A stretch of DNA of 64,000 bases from CAZIZT01 sp964544085 (lineage in GTDB: Bacteria; Campylobacterota_A; Desulfurellia; Desulfurellales; Hippeaceae), in contig CAZIZT010000028.1 in NCBI GenBank assembly GCA_964544085.1, positions 49,386 to 113,385 on the forward strand, written 5' to 3'. The position numbers were made by a program, and so were the translations under genes. Under the pieces are notes generated by a model, which was given only the letters and a program-made list of their open reading frames with translations, made no database searches and had not been told where the DNA came from. Of this stretch, positions 1 to 8,410 are shown in pieces (the stretch's first letter is position 1; every line of letters starts with the position of its first letter).

Positions 1-385
1 CCGATAGGTTTTTGAGCTTCGCAGAGGCACCTTTGCTGGCTGTATGTTCTGAGATTGCGTCTTTCTTTCCCTTAGACTTCTCGCTGCCTGATTTACCTTT
101 GGAGTGAGGTGTGCTCTCCGCTTGCTGATGTGCTTGAGGGGCAAGCACAGGCTGCTTATTTTCATCTTTCTTTTCTGCTTTTTTGTGCTCCTTTTGCTGT
201 TTGTGTTCTGATGTGCCGGCGGTTTTTGTCTGTGTTGTATCCTGTTGCAAATGGGCGTTTTTTGCAGCTTTCAGATGTTCATCAAAGATGCTTGCGTTCT
301 CCTTGCTTTTCTGCGCAGAATCCACCTTTTTGCTTGATAAGTTACCTTCAGGGAGTATATTTTCAATCGGCAGAGCACGTATCAT
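1..385 (-). CDS. FliK-like flagellar hook-length control protein, N-terminal part (runs off left edge)
   Basis: An open frame on the minus strand starts at an ATG (383-385) and stays open to the window edge, giving 128 visible residues. The start MIRALPIENILPEG is followed by a low-complexity, Lys/Gln/Ser/Ala-rich stretch with no hydrophobic core or signal peptide. A disordered, Q/K/S-rich N-terminus is what FliK proteins typically show before their conserved C-terminal domain, which would lie outside the window. A good Shine-Dalgarno (GAGGTGAAGG) lies just upstream of the ATG. It is divergent from nnr. The FliK call rests on composition only and is tentative; any secreted or disordered protein is possible. 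Confidence 0.45.
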   Translation of the reverse strand, partial: MIRALPIENILPEGNLSSKKVDSAQKSKENASIFDEHLKAAKNAHLQQDTTQTKTAGTSEHKQQKEHKKAEKKDENKQPVLAPQAHQQAESTPHSKGKSGSEKSKGKKDAISEHTASKGASAKLKNLS

Positions 386-387
386 AG

Positions 388-420
388 CCTTCACCTCACA
401 TATAGTTCCGTTGGTGAAGG
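388..420. repeat. Perfect 8-bp inverted repeat overlapping the ribosome-binding site of the FliK-like gene
   Basis: CCTTCACC (388-395) and GGTGAAGG (413-420) are exact inverted copies separated by 17 bases, in the gap between the divergent FliK-like gene and nnr. On the minus-strand transcript the 3' arm is the Shine-Dalgarno of the FliK-like gene, so folding would hide it. It could also be a protein operator. Function is inferred. Confidence 0.5.
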
Positions 421-455
421 TAGCAAAAAACGTTCCTAAAAAGGGGGTTGATAAG

Positions 456-1988
456 ATGAAACTCTCAACCAGTGTTCAGATGAGAGAAATGGACGCTAAA
501 GCCGTTGAGATGGGGATTCCGGATATCGTTCTTATGGAAAATGCTGCGATTAAATCCTTCTTCGAGCTCAAAAATCGTTTCGATAATCTGGAAGGTAAAC
601 TTGTGGTTGCATTTGTCGGTGCAGGCAATAACGGTGGTGATGCCTTAGCAATATCGAGGCATCTGCACAATGCACGGGCAAACGTTTACATCTATTTGCT
701 TGCTGATCCAAAAAAGCTTAAGGGCTCAGCAAAGGTGAATTATGAAGCTGTCAGGAACATGGGGATACAGCATAGCGTTGTCCACTCCCATCAGGATCTA
801 TCCGAACAGATTATACATGAAGCCGATATAATTATTGATGGATTGTTTGGTACGGGACTCACGCGTCCTGTGGAAGGTGTATACAGGGATGCTATCGAGC
901 TTATAAACCGTTCAGGGGCATTTGTGCTCTCTGTTGATATACCTTCAGGTGTCAGAGCCGATACGGGTGAGGTGCTTGGTATTGCCGTAGAAGCGGATCT
1001 GACACCTACATTTGCACTTGCCAAGCCAGGACATATCCTTTATCCGGGGCGTTCTTACTGTGGGGAGCTTGTGGTTGTTGATATATCCACGCCGCGTGAG
1101 GTTATAGATGAATTTGAGCCGGATTTCGTCGCACTTGATCCAGACCAGTTACAACTCAAACAAAGGCCGGCAGACTCACACAAAGGTCATTACGGTCACC
1201 TTGCCGTTGTTGGTGGTTCTGTTGGTAAGTCTGGTGCCGTTATCATGGCTTCTAAAGCGGCGGTTGCCAGTGGTACTGGTCTCGTTACAGCTGTGATTCC
1301 AGAACCAATCAACACTGCATTTGAGGCTTCAGTGCTTGAAGCCATGAGTTATCCGGTTCCTGCTTATGGTGGTATGTTTGAATCCGCAGCGATTGATGAG
1401 ATTGTTGGGTTTATATCCGATAAGAGTGCTGTGTGTTTTGGTATGGGTCTTGGCATAAATGACAATACCAGAAGGGTTGCACGGGCCATACTGGATGTGG
1501 ACAAACCACTACTAATAGATGCTGACGGGATAAACGCCCTCTCCGGGGAGGCGGAACTTCTTAAAAAGCGTAATTCAGCAACAGTTCTTACACCACATCC
1601 CAAGGAGCTCTCTCGCCTTATAGGTGTTCCCACACAGGAAATTGTAAAAAACCGTCTGAGTATTGTCAGGGAGTTTTCAAGCACGTACAACGTTGTCCTG
1701 GTACTAAAGATGGCGGATACGCTCATAGCAACACCGGAGGGTAAACTCTACATAAACACAACAGGCAATGTGGGCCTTGCAACGGGTGGTTCTGGTGACG
1801 TGTTGAGTGGTATGATAGGTGCATTTTTGGCTCAGGGCTACGACCCTACAGAGGCTGCAAAACTCGGTGTTTATCTACACGGCCTTGCTGCGGATATAGC
1901 AATTGAAGAGGGTTTTACATACGAAAGTCTCAAGCCGTCCGATGTGATAGATCACATAAATGCGGCTTTTGTTGAGCTTTATCAATGA
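456..1988 (+). CDS. nnr: Bifunctional NAD(P)H-hydrate epimerase / ADP-dependent NAD(P)H-hydrate dehydratase
   Basis: A 510-residue repair enzyme. The N-terminal YjeF_N-type epimerase half (about 1-210) carries GAGNNGGDAL and DIPSGV motifs and interconverts R- and S-NAD(P)HX. The C-terminal ribokinase-fold half (about 220-510) carries the TGGSGDVLSG motif and dehydrates S-NAD(P)HX back to NAD(P)H with ADP. The frame is open further upstream, but the ATG at 456 is chosen because the protein homology begins there and a GGGGG Shine-Dalgarno sits 8 bases before it. Its 3' end overlaps the convergent ankyrin gene by 7 bases. It lies near the NAD biosynthesis genes, which fits a cofactor-maintenance neighbourhood. 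Confidence 0.95.
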   Translation: MKLSTSVQMREMDAKAVEMGIPDIVLMENAAIKSFFELKNRFDNLEGKLVVAFVGAGNNGGDALAISRHLHNARANVYIYLLADPKKLKGSAKVNYEAVRNMGIQHSVVHSHQDLSEQIIHEADIIIDGLFGTGLTRPVEGVYRDAIELINRSGAFVLSVDIPSGVRADTGEVLGIAVEADLTPTFALAKPGHILYPGRSYCGELVVVDISTPREVIDEFEPDFVALDPDQLQLKQRPADSHKGHYGHLAVVGGSVGKSGAVIMASKAAVASGTGLVTAVIPEPINTAFEASVLEAMSYPVPAYGGMFESAAIDEIVGFISDKSAVCFGMGLGINDNTRRVARAILDVDKPLLIDADGINALSGEAELLKKRNSATVLTPHPKELSRLIGVPTQEIVKNRLSIVREFSSTYNVVLVLKMADTLIATPEGKLYINTTGNVGLATGGSGDVLSGMIGAFLAQGYDPTEAAKLGVYLHGLAADIAIEEGFTYESLKPSDVIDHINAAFVELYQ

Positions 1989-2956
1989 TGGTGTATTCGA
2001 TTTTTTAGTGCATTGATAATGCTTTTGTTGTCGTTGTTCTGTATGGCAAGATCCAGCGGCGTCTGTCCTTTTTTGTCTTTCAGATTGCCGTTGGCTCCGT
2101 TTGATAGAAGGAGCTTTACTTCAGCTGGTGAGTTTTTCATAACAGCTATATGTAACGGTGTGAGTCCTTCATCGGTGGGTGTGTTGGGGTTGGCACCGTG
2201 CTTGATGAGCGATTTTGCCGTATCAACATAGCCATTCTCTATCGCCCAATGCAGCGGTGTCCAGCCCTTTTTAGATTTTGCGTTGACCTTTGCACCGTAT
2301 CGAATGAGCAGATTAACCATGTCTGTTTTTCCACTGTATGCAGCCCAGTGCAGCGGGGTATCCCCAAGAAGATCCCTTGCATTGACGGATGCACCATGTT
2401 TGATCAGCATTCTGGCTGCATTCAGACTTCCATTTCGCGCCGCATGGTGCAGTGGCGTATCTCCGTTTGCATCCTTTGCATTGATATTTGCACCATGTTC
2501 TATCAGCAGACGTTCAACATCCGTATGTCCATTGCCAGCTGCAATATGCAGCGGTGTCCAGCCGTTTAGCGCCTTTTTGTTCACATCTGCACCGTGGCTA
2601 ATGAGCAACTTGGCGCTTTTTGTTTCACCGGTCAGTGCCGATATGTGTAGTGGTGTGGCACCGTAGATGTTCTCAGCGTTAACATCAGCCCCGTGTTTTA
2701 TTAACAGGCGCGTTATGTTCACGTTTCCATTGTAGATCGAGATATTGAGCGGCGTTCTACCTTTTGCATCTCGAGCGTTTATGTATGCCCCGTTTTTTAG
2801 TGCCTCTTTTGCCTGTTTGAGATTGCCACTTTGGGCAGCCTGGAAGAGTTCTACCGTTGCCGTATAGCGTGTCCTGTTATCCGAGGCAAATGTTCTGATG
2901 GGGTGGGTACAGGCAAGTATAAGCAGGACAAATGTAATCAGGCTTCTTTTTATCAT
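1982..2956 (-). CDS. Exported ankyrin-repeat protein
   Basis: 324 residues from the ATG at 2956; a TTG one codon upstream is an unlikely start. The N-terminus (MIKRSLITFVLLILACT...TFAS) is a signal peptide, probably cleaved after TFAS; a Cys inside the core (LLILAC) could alternatively be a lipobox. The mature part is almost wholly ankyrin repeats: eight TPL-type helix caps with GADVN/GANIN loops at about 33-residue spacing, from about residue 40 to the end. It presumably binds proteins in the periplasm, partner unknown. It sits alone between nnr and nadA on the opposite strand and has its own promoter very close to the start codon. Confidence 0.88.
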   Translation of the reverse strand: MIKRSLITFVLLILACTHPIRTFASDNRTRYTATVELFQAAQSGNLKQAKEALKNGAYINARDAKGRTPLNISIYNGNVNITRLLIKHGADVNAENIYGATPLHISALTGETKSAKLLISHGADVNKKALNGWTPLHIAAGNGHTDVERLLIEHGANINAKDANGDTPLHHAARNGSLNAARMLIKHGASVNARDLLGDTPLHWAAYSGKTDMVNLLIRYGAKVNAKSKKGWTPLHWAIENGYVDTAKSLIKHGANPNTPTDEGLTPLHIAVMKNSPAEVKLLLSNGANGNLKDKKGQTPLDLAIQNNDNKSIINALKNRIHHH

Positions 2957-2964
2957 CAAACACT

Positions 2965-2992
2965 ATTATATCCCTGATGTGGCTGTTGTAAA
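2965..2992 (-). promoter_or_regulatory. Sigma-70-type promoter of the ankyrin gene, probably giving a leaderless mRNA
   Basis: Minus-strand TTTACA (2987-2992), a 16-base spacer, then TATAAT (2965-2970). Only 8 bases separate the -10 box from the ATG at 2956, so transcription should begin at or within a base or two of the start codon. No Shine-Dalgarno is present. Confidence 0.65.
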
Positions 2993-3087
2993 CACCCAAC
3001 CTTGAGGATAAAAGCTGCTAATCGCTTGATTTTGTGCCTGTTATTTATTATCCTTGTGCAGGTTTTTGTTTATTGGGAGAAAGTCAC

Positions 3088-3990
3088 ATGAAAGACGAGA
3101 TTCTTGGACTAAAGAAAGAAAAAAAAGCGGTTATACTCGCTCACTACTATCAGGATGGAGTCATTCAGGATATCGCCGATTTTGTCGGCGATTCGCTGGC
3201 TTTAGCCAGAACAGCTGCAGATACGGATGCAGATATCATAGTATTCTGTGGCGTGCGGTTTATGGCAGAGACAGCTAAGATACTATCGCCGGAAAAGAAG
3301 GTGCTTTTGCCGGTTATGGACGCTGGGTGCCCATTGGCGGATACTGCTACAGCTCAGGATGTGGTGAAAATGCGGGATTCACTGGGCTCGGTAGCTGTTG
3401 TATCGTATGTAAACACAAATGCGGACGTGAAGGCTGTTTCTGATATTTGTTGTACCAGTGCAAATGCCGTCAATGTAGTGAAAAGCATAGATTCTGATAG
3501 GGTGCTCTTTGTACCGGATAGAAACCTGGGAGCGTATGTGAAGTCCATTGTGAAGAATAAGGATATCTTCCTGTGGGACGGTTACTGTCCGGTGCATGAG
3601 TCCTTTGGTGTTGAAGAGATTGAGATATTAAGAAAGAATCATCCCGGCGCAAGGCTTGCTGTCCATCCTGAATCTCCAATGAGGGTAATTGAACTTGCGG
3701 ATTTTGTGGGCTCCACGTCGGGCATAATCCAGTACTGTGAGAACGAGGATGCAGATGAGTTTATCATTGCTACAGAGGAGGGTATTCTGCATGAGTTAAG
3801 AAAAAGGGCAAAGGGCAAGCGCTTTTATCTTGCTTCGCCAGCTGCTGTGTGTCGCGACATGAAGAAGGTGACGATGGAGTCTCTGCTTGACGTACTAAAA
3901 AATGAAAGCAATGAGATACTGCTTCCGAGCGAGACGATTGAGAAGGCGAGGTTGCCTATAACCAGAATGTTGCAGATTAAGAGGGGTTAG
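3088..3990 (+). CDS. nadA: Quinolinate synthase A
   Basis: 300 residues. It condenses iminoaspartate with dihydroxyacetone phosphate to quinolinate, using a [4Fe-4S] cluster, in de novo NAD synthesis. The three cluster cysteines are visible as C81 (AGCP), C167 (GYCPVH) and C255 (AVCRDMK), the spacing of the short bacterial NadA. A GTG at 3034 would add 18 residues that do not look like NadA; the ATG at 3088 has a GGGAGA Shine-Dalgarno 8 bases upstream. First gene of a tight nadA-nadC-glutaminase-nadE operon. nadB, which makes iminoaspartate, is not in the window. Confidence 0.96.
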   Translation: MKDEILGLKKEKKAVILAHYYQDGVIQDIADFVGDSLALARTAADTDADIIVFCGVRFMAETAKILSPEKKVLLPVMDAGCPLADTATAQDVVKMRDSLGSVAVVSYVNTNADVKAVSDICCTSANAVNVVKSIDSDRVLFVPDRNLGAYVKSIVKNKDIFLWDGYCPVHESFGVEEIEILRKNHPGARLAVHPESPMRVIELADFVGSTSGIIQYCENEDADEFIIATEEGILHELRKRAKGKRFYLASPAAVCRDMKKVTMESLLDVLKNESNEILLPSETIEKARLPITRMLQIKRG

Positions 3991-4818
3991 ATGAATCCTG
4001 TATTCTTAAAGAAGGTACTTGAGTTTTACCTGCTTGAAGATGCTTTCTTTGGGGATGCTACCACGGAAGCCGTCTCAAGCGGAAGCATCAGAAAAGCTAC
4101 AATTAGAGCCAAAGAGGATTTTGTACTGGCAGGGGCTGTTTTTATCGAACCGTTGCTTGAGTTAATAGACGAAAAGTTCTCCTTCAGGCTGTTTAAGGGA
4201 GAAGGCGATTGGGTTAGAGGTGGTGAGGAGATAGCACGGATTGAATCAAGTGTGAAAACGCTGCTCTACGTTGAGCGGCTATGTTTGAATATGATCCAGA
4301 GGATGAGCGGTATCGCTACGAAAACGAGAAAATTGGCCGATATGATAAGACAGTACAGAGCGAAAGTTACCGACACCAGAAAAACAACGCCGGGTTTCAG
4401 GTTTTTTGAGAAGTATGCCGTTAAGGTGGGTGGCGGTGTGAATCACAGGATGGGACTGTTCGATTCGGTTCTGATTAAGGACAACCATATTCACGATGCA
4501 GGCGGCGTAAAGAAGGCGATAAGAGCCGCAAAGGCGTCGGCATCCTTTACAAACACCATTGAAGTCGAGTGCGCCGATGAGGGCATGGTGGAGGAAGCTA
4601 TAGAGGCTGGTGCTGATATTGTAATGCTGGACAATATGGATACGGAAACCATGAGACGCATTGTACAGCGTTTCCACGGCAGAGCAATATTCGAGGCAAG
4701 CGGCAGGATAAATGAAAACAACATTGTAGAGGTGGCAAAAACCGGTGTCGATTTCATCTCCATAGGTGCATTGACACATCACGCCGTCTGGGTAGATATA
4801 AACATGGATCTGGAGTAG
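3991..4818 (+). CDS. nadC: Nicotinate-nucleotide pyrophosphorylase (quinolinate phosphoribosyltransferase)
   Basis: 275 residues, the usual length. It converts quinolinate and PRPP to nicotinate mononucleotide with loss of CO2. Family signatures are TRKTTPGFR and, shortly after, GGGVNHRMGLFD followed by KDNH, plus the C-terminal EVE/LDN/EASG phosphate-binding strands. The ATG follows the nadA stop codon directly with no gap, and the Shine-Dalgarno (GAGGGG) lies inside the end of nadA, so the two are translationally coupled. Confidence 0.96.
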   Translation: MNPVFLKKVLEFYLLEDAFFGDATTEAVSSGSIRKATIRAKEDFVLAGAVFIEPLLELIDEKFSFRLFKGEGDWVRGGEEIARIESSVKTLLYVERLCLNMIQRMSGIATKTRKLADMIRQYRAKVTDTRKTTPGFRFFEKYAVKVGGGVNHRMGLFDSVLIKDNHIHDAGGVKKAIRAAKASASFTNTIEVECADEGMVEEAIEAGADIVMLDNMDTETMRRIVQRFHGRAIFEASGRINENNIVEVAKTGVDFISIGALTHHAVWVDINMDLE

Positions 4819-4821
4819 GCG

Positions 4822-5613
4822 ATGAAAGTAGCTTTATGCCAGATAGATACGGTACTTGGTGATTTCAAAAGAAATCTAAAAAAGGTCATTCATTACATTG
4901 ATAAAGCGATTTATGAGAAGTGTGAGCTTGTGGTGTTTCCTGAGCTTGCACTTGCGGGTTATAACCTCAGGGATCTTGTCTGGGATGTGAGTGTTACGGT
5001 GGAAGAGCTTGAACAGATAAGGCAGAAGAGCGAATTTATCGATGTGGTGGTAGGGTATGCTCAGAAGGAAGAAGGCTACTTTTTCAACAGTGCTGCATAC
5101 TTTTCCGGTGGAAAGCTCGTTTACAATTACAGAAAGCGCTACCTTCCTGACTATGGTATGTTCGAAGAGGGCCGCTACTTCACACCGGGGGATACAATGG
5201 CGACGATCGATACAGGTTTTGGCAGGACAACGCTTTTGATCTGCGAGGACATGTTCCACCTTACGTCTCAATCGGAAGCGTTTTTGAAGGGTACACAATT
5301 GCTTGTTGTGCTCTCAGCAAGCCCCTTCTGGATGGATTACTCCAGCATTAAGCCTGATATGTGGCATACAGTTTGTGGGAGTTTCTCTCAACTTGCAGCA
5401 AGCTGGGTTATTTTTGTGAACAGAACGGGTTTCGAGGACGGTATAGGGTTTTTCGGGGGCTCTTTCGCTATGGCTCCAGATGGCAGGATTGTAGCCAGCG
5501 CCTCCCTGTTCAGGGAAGAGTTTCTAAGTGTTGAGATTGACGCTGGTGCTGTTGAGCGTGCAAGGGCAGCAACGCCCCTTTTGAAGAATGAGGTGGAAGG
5601 CTATGCTTATTGA
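4822..5613 (+). CDS. Nitrilase-superfamily amidohydrolase, probable glutaminase subunit of NAD synthetase
   Basis: 263 residues of carbon-nitrogen hydrolase fold. The Glu-Lys-Cys triad is intact: E41 (FPELALAGY), K105 (YRKRYLPDYG) and C141 (LLICEDM). The YRK..LPDYG..FEEGRYF block resembles the glutaminase domain of glutamine-dependent NAD synthetases. It lies between nadC and nadE and overlaps nadE by 11 bases, so the natural reading is a free subunit that makes ammonia from glutamine for NadE. A different amide substrate cannot be excluded from sequence alone. Confidence 0.85.
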   Translation: MKVALCQIDTVLGDFKRNLKKVIHYIDKAIYEKCELVVFPELALAGYNLRDLVWDVSVTVEELEQIRQKSEFIDVVVGYAQKEEGYFFNSAAYFSGGKLVYNYRKRYLPDYGMFEEGRYFTPGDTMATIDTGFGRTTLLICEDMFHLTSQSEAFLKGTQLLVVLSASPFWMDYSSIKPDMWHTVCGSFSQLAASWVIFVNRTGFEDGIGFFGGSFAMAPDGRIVASASLFREEFLSVEIDAGAVERARAATPLLKNEVEGYAY

Positions 5614-6430
5614 TAGGCTGAAGCTAAACAGAGAGGTCGTTGCCACCTATCTTATAGAGTTTGTGCGGCAGGAGATACTCAAAACAGGCTTAAAGAAGGC
5701 TGTGATTGGTCTATCCGGTGGTGTTGATTCGTCGCTTGTTGCCTACATAGCGAAAGAGGCTTTGGGTCCGGAAAATGTTTACGGTATATTGATGCCTTAC
5801 AGAACTTCAAGCAGGGATAGTATTGATGATGCAATGAAGGTTGTGAAGGATACAGGTATTCATCATAGTGTTGTTGACATCACCCAGCCTTCAGATGCGT
5901 ACATAGAGAAGTTTGAGGGTATGGACAGGGTCAGAAAGGGTAATGTGTTTGCAAGAATGCGCATGATTACGCTATTTGACCACTCCCAGGCGCTCGGAGC
6001 GCTTGTTGTTGGAACAAGCAACAAGACCGAGTTATTGCTGGGCTATGGAACCTGGTACGGTGATATGGCTTCTTCTCTGAACCCAATTGGTGATCTTTAC
6101 AAGAATCAGGTTTACCAGATGGCTGACTATTTCGGCGTTCCTGAGAGCATATTGAAAAAGAAGCCTTCTGCCGATCTTTGGGTTGGTCAGAGTGATGAGG
6201 AGGAGCTGGGTTTCTCCTATGATGTGGCGGACATTGTGCTCTATCACCTGTACGATTTGAGGTACACCATCGATCAGGTTGTTGAACTTGGTTTTGAGAG
6301 GGCGCTTGTTGAGGGTATAGCCGACCGGGTGAGGAGGAATCAGTTTAAGCGCCTACCACCGATTATTGCAAAAATAAGTAAGAGAACAATTAACGTCGAT
6401 TTCAGATACTTGAGGGATTGGGGGCTTTAG
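5603..6430 (+). CDS. nadE: NAD synthetase (synthetase subunit)
   Basis: 275 residues, the size of a stand-alone ammonia-type NadE. It adenylates and amidates deamido-NAD to NAD. The ATP-pyrophosphatase P-loop SGGVDSS is at 38-44, and GTSNKTELLLGYGTWYGDMA and KKPSADLW motifs follow. The ATG at 5603 is preferred over one at 5588 because GAGGTGGAAGG lies directly before it. It overlaps the preceding glutaminase-like gene by 11 bases, suggesting a coupled two-subunit glutamine-dependent enzyme. Confidence 0.95.
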   Translation: MLIDRLKLNREVVATYLIEFVRQEILKTGLKKAVIGLSGGVDSSLVAYIAKEALGPENVYGILMPYRTSSRDSIDDAMKVVKDTGIHHSVVDITQPSDAYIEKFEGMDRVRKGNVFARMRMITLFDHSQALGALVVGTSNKTELLLGYGTWYGDMASSLNPIGDLYKNQVYQMADYFGVPESILKKKPSADLWVGQSDEEELGFSYDVADIVLYHLYDLRYTIDQVVELGFERALVEGIADRVRRNQFKRLPPIIAKISKRTINVDFRYLRDWGL

Positions 6431-6437
6431 CTTAGGA

Positions 6438-6524
6438 TGGTGCCGGGGGCGGGACTCGAACCCGCACGGGATTGCTCCCACGAGATTTTGAGTCTCGCGT
6501 GTCTACCAGTTTCACCACCCCGGC
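6438..6524 (-). tRNA. tRNA-Leu (anticodon CAA)
   Basis: 87 bases with a full cloverleaf. The acceptor arms are GCCGGGG and CCCCGGC, followed by A and an encoded CCA (complement of TGGT at 6438-6441). The D arm, a long variable arm typical of class II tRNAs and a GGTTCGAGTCC T arm are present. The anticodon loop CTCAAAA (complement of 6486-6492) puts CAA at 6488-6490, which reads UUG leucine codons. It lies alone between nadE and the FapA gene on the opposite strand. Confidence 0.97.
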
Positions 6525-6541
6525 TGACGAAAGCAGGGAAA

Positions 6542-6569
6542 ATTATATAACTTATTTCTTTGGTGTCAA
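6542..6569 (-). promoter_or_regulatory. Consensus sigma-70 promoter of tRNA-Leu
   Basis: Minus-strand TTGACA (6564-6569), 16-base spacer, TATAAT (6542-6547): both hexamers match consensus exactly. Transcription would start about 10 bases upstream of the mature tRNA 5' end at 6524. Confidence 0.85.
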
Positions 6570-6643
6570 CCTGAATTGGGTTGTGGTGATTCTGTTTTTT
6601 TGTTATTTTGTGGAAGAAGTGATACCTGAAGGCGGAAGTTGCA

Positions 6644-8410
6644 ATGGAAACCTTTGAGGTGCAAACGGACGATATTAGATCATCTCTGGCGGAAGCAGCG
6701 CAGAAACTGGGTTTTCCTGCGCGGTTCATTGATTTTAGGATAGAGTCTGAGGAGGAGTTTAAAGACGAGAAGGGCAACATTAAGAAACGTTATAAGGTTG
6801 TCTTTTTCGTAAACGAGAATAAGTCTGCGCTGTTTGATATCCTGAGTGTGGATGTGGATAAGTCTGACAAGCCTCTTAAAGCCTACATTGTTGTTGATAC
6901 ATCAAATCTACCGGAGGGTTTCGATCCGTCAGAGGATGAGATAATCGAGGTAATTAAAAAATTGCTTGCTATGGAAGGTGTTGTCTACGGTGTGAAGCAC
7001 AAAATATTGCCTACAGTGGCAAAGGAGATAAAGAAACGACTGAATCCAGCCCAGAGACCTTTCAGGATACTCATTGCCGAAGGCAAAAAACCGGTGAGGG
7101 GCAAAAACAGCGAGCTTAAGTACTACTTTAACAGGTACCATGCTGCAGGTAGCGTGACAGAGGATGGTAGAATCGACTACAGAAAGAAGAACTTTCTTGT
7201 GCCTGTTAAGAAGGGTCAGATCCTCGTGGAGTTCTTCAAACCCACAAGGGGTGAAGAGGGCTACGATGTGTTCGGGAATGTTATCCCCCAGGATGTGGGT
7301 GTTGTAATAGAGGACATAGATGAGATTCGCTTCAATGAGGAAGCTATCGAGCGTGTGGAGGAGGGTAGAATTATTCGCCTTATCTCGAAGAGGGATGGAG
7401 TGATCATCTACCGGAACGGTATCTACGATATAGATACATCTGTGTCTGTGGACAAAGTAGACATTAAAACCACTGGAAACCTTGATGCAAACGCAGATGT
7501 TGAGCTTGAAATAGGTAGGGGCACCGCTGATTCTGTGGAGGACACAATTGCAGCTGGCATGAAGGTTAAAGCAAAGAAGGTGACGGTGAATGGTGATGTA
7601 GGTCCTGATGCGGTTATAGAGGCTGAAGAGGTCAATATCCGAGGGAGTGTTCACCATGATGCGAGGGTGTATGCGAAGAAGGCTAAAATAGCGATATGCA
7701 GGGGCAGTGTTGAAGCGGACGAGGTGGAGATTGATTTAGCAGAGCATGCACGTGTGACAACCCGTCAGAAGGCGGTTATAAATAAGGCTGTAGCCTGCAA
7801 GATTTTTTCGCCCAAGGTGGAGATCAGGGATGTCATGATATCGTCGAATGTGACAACCGCTTCCGATACGGTATTTGTTAACCGTGTGGAGGGCAGCGAC
7901 AATGTTATAGCTATTCAACCTTTGAATCTACCCTGGATTAGGGAGAAGTACAAGGATCTACGTATGAAGCTGGAGTATGCAGGCGTAATACTGAAAACCA
8001 CAAAGAGAAAGTACGATGAGCTTGCCTCTGTGCTTGAGAAGGAGAAGAAAAAGTACGATGATGTGCGCAGGGCTATTGCTGAGTTAAAGCGAAAGTCCAA
8101 AGAGGTGCCAGCGTCCCTGTTGATGGTTGTTAAGAAGTTTAAGGAATACTCAGAAAAGCTGCTCAAGGCGGAAAATGACTATAACAATGCCAAAAAGGAG
8201 TACGAAAGAATAGAAAAAGAGATTAAGGAGCTTGAGACGAGCTACAGGAAAGGTCATGTTGTCGTAAAAAACCTGCTCAATGCCGGCAATATCTTTATAT
8301 TTGATGATAATTTGAAGAGGATTGTGGAGAAACCAACCAACAACGTGAAGATCTACGTCAGGGAAATTCAGGGGCAGGAGACCATCGTTATTGAACCCAA
8401 CAATGAGTGA
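6644..8410 (+). CDS. FapA family protein (DUF342), polymer-binding/flagellar-assembly type
   Basis: 588 residues. The N-terminal third (about 1-130) is a charged domain. The middle carries the FapA hallmark: a GKKPVRG segment, then TEDGRIDYR, VPVKKGQILVEF and PTRGEEGYDVFGN (about 135-220). Next comes a repetitive right-handed beta-helix-like region rich in VEAEEVNI/ARVYAKKAKI turns, and a long C-terminal coiled coil (about 430-545). Family members have been linked to flagellar assembly and surface organisation; biochemical function is unsettled. First gene of the long plus-strand series, with a weak GGCGGAAG ribosome site. Overlaps the next gene by 8 bases. Confidence 0.85.
   Translation: METFEVQTDDIRSSLAEAAQKLGFPARFIDFRIESEEEFKDEKGNIKKRYKVVFFVNENKSALFDILSVDVDKSDKPLKAYIVVDTSNLPEGFDPSEDEIIEVIKKLLAMEGVVYGVKHKILPTVAKEIKKRLNPAQRPFRILIAEGKKPVRGKNSELKYYFNRYHAAGSVTEDGRIDYRKKNFLVPVKKGQILVEFFKPTRGEEGYDVFGNVIPQDVGVVIEDIDEIRFNEEAIERVEEGRIIRLISKRDGVIIYRNGIYDIDTSVSVDKVDIKTTGNLDANADVELEIGRGTADSVEDTIAAGMKVKAKKVTVNGDVGPDAVIEAEEVNIRGSVHHDARVYAKKAKIAICRGSVEADEVEIDLAEHARVTTRQKAVINKAVACKIFSPKVEIRDVMISSNVTTASDTVFVNRVEGSDNVIAIQPLNLPWIREKYKDLRMKLEYAGVILKTTKRKYDELASVLEKEKKKYDDVRRAIAELKRKSKEVPASLLMVVKKFKEYSEKLLKAENDYNNAKKEYERIEKEIKELETSYRKGHVVVKNLLNAGNIFIFDDNLKRIVEKPTNNVKIYVREIQGQETIVIEPNNE

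Noticed and set aside
2013..2666. Several plus-strand open frames within the ankyrin gene
   Set aside because: They arise from the repeated ankyrin codons read backwards; Cys/Pro-rich and repetitive with no start signals.
4279..4782. 167-codon open frame on the minus strand inside nadC
   Set aside because: Antisense to a full-length, well-conserved nadC; no ribosome site or family resemblance.
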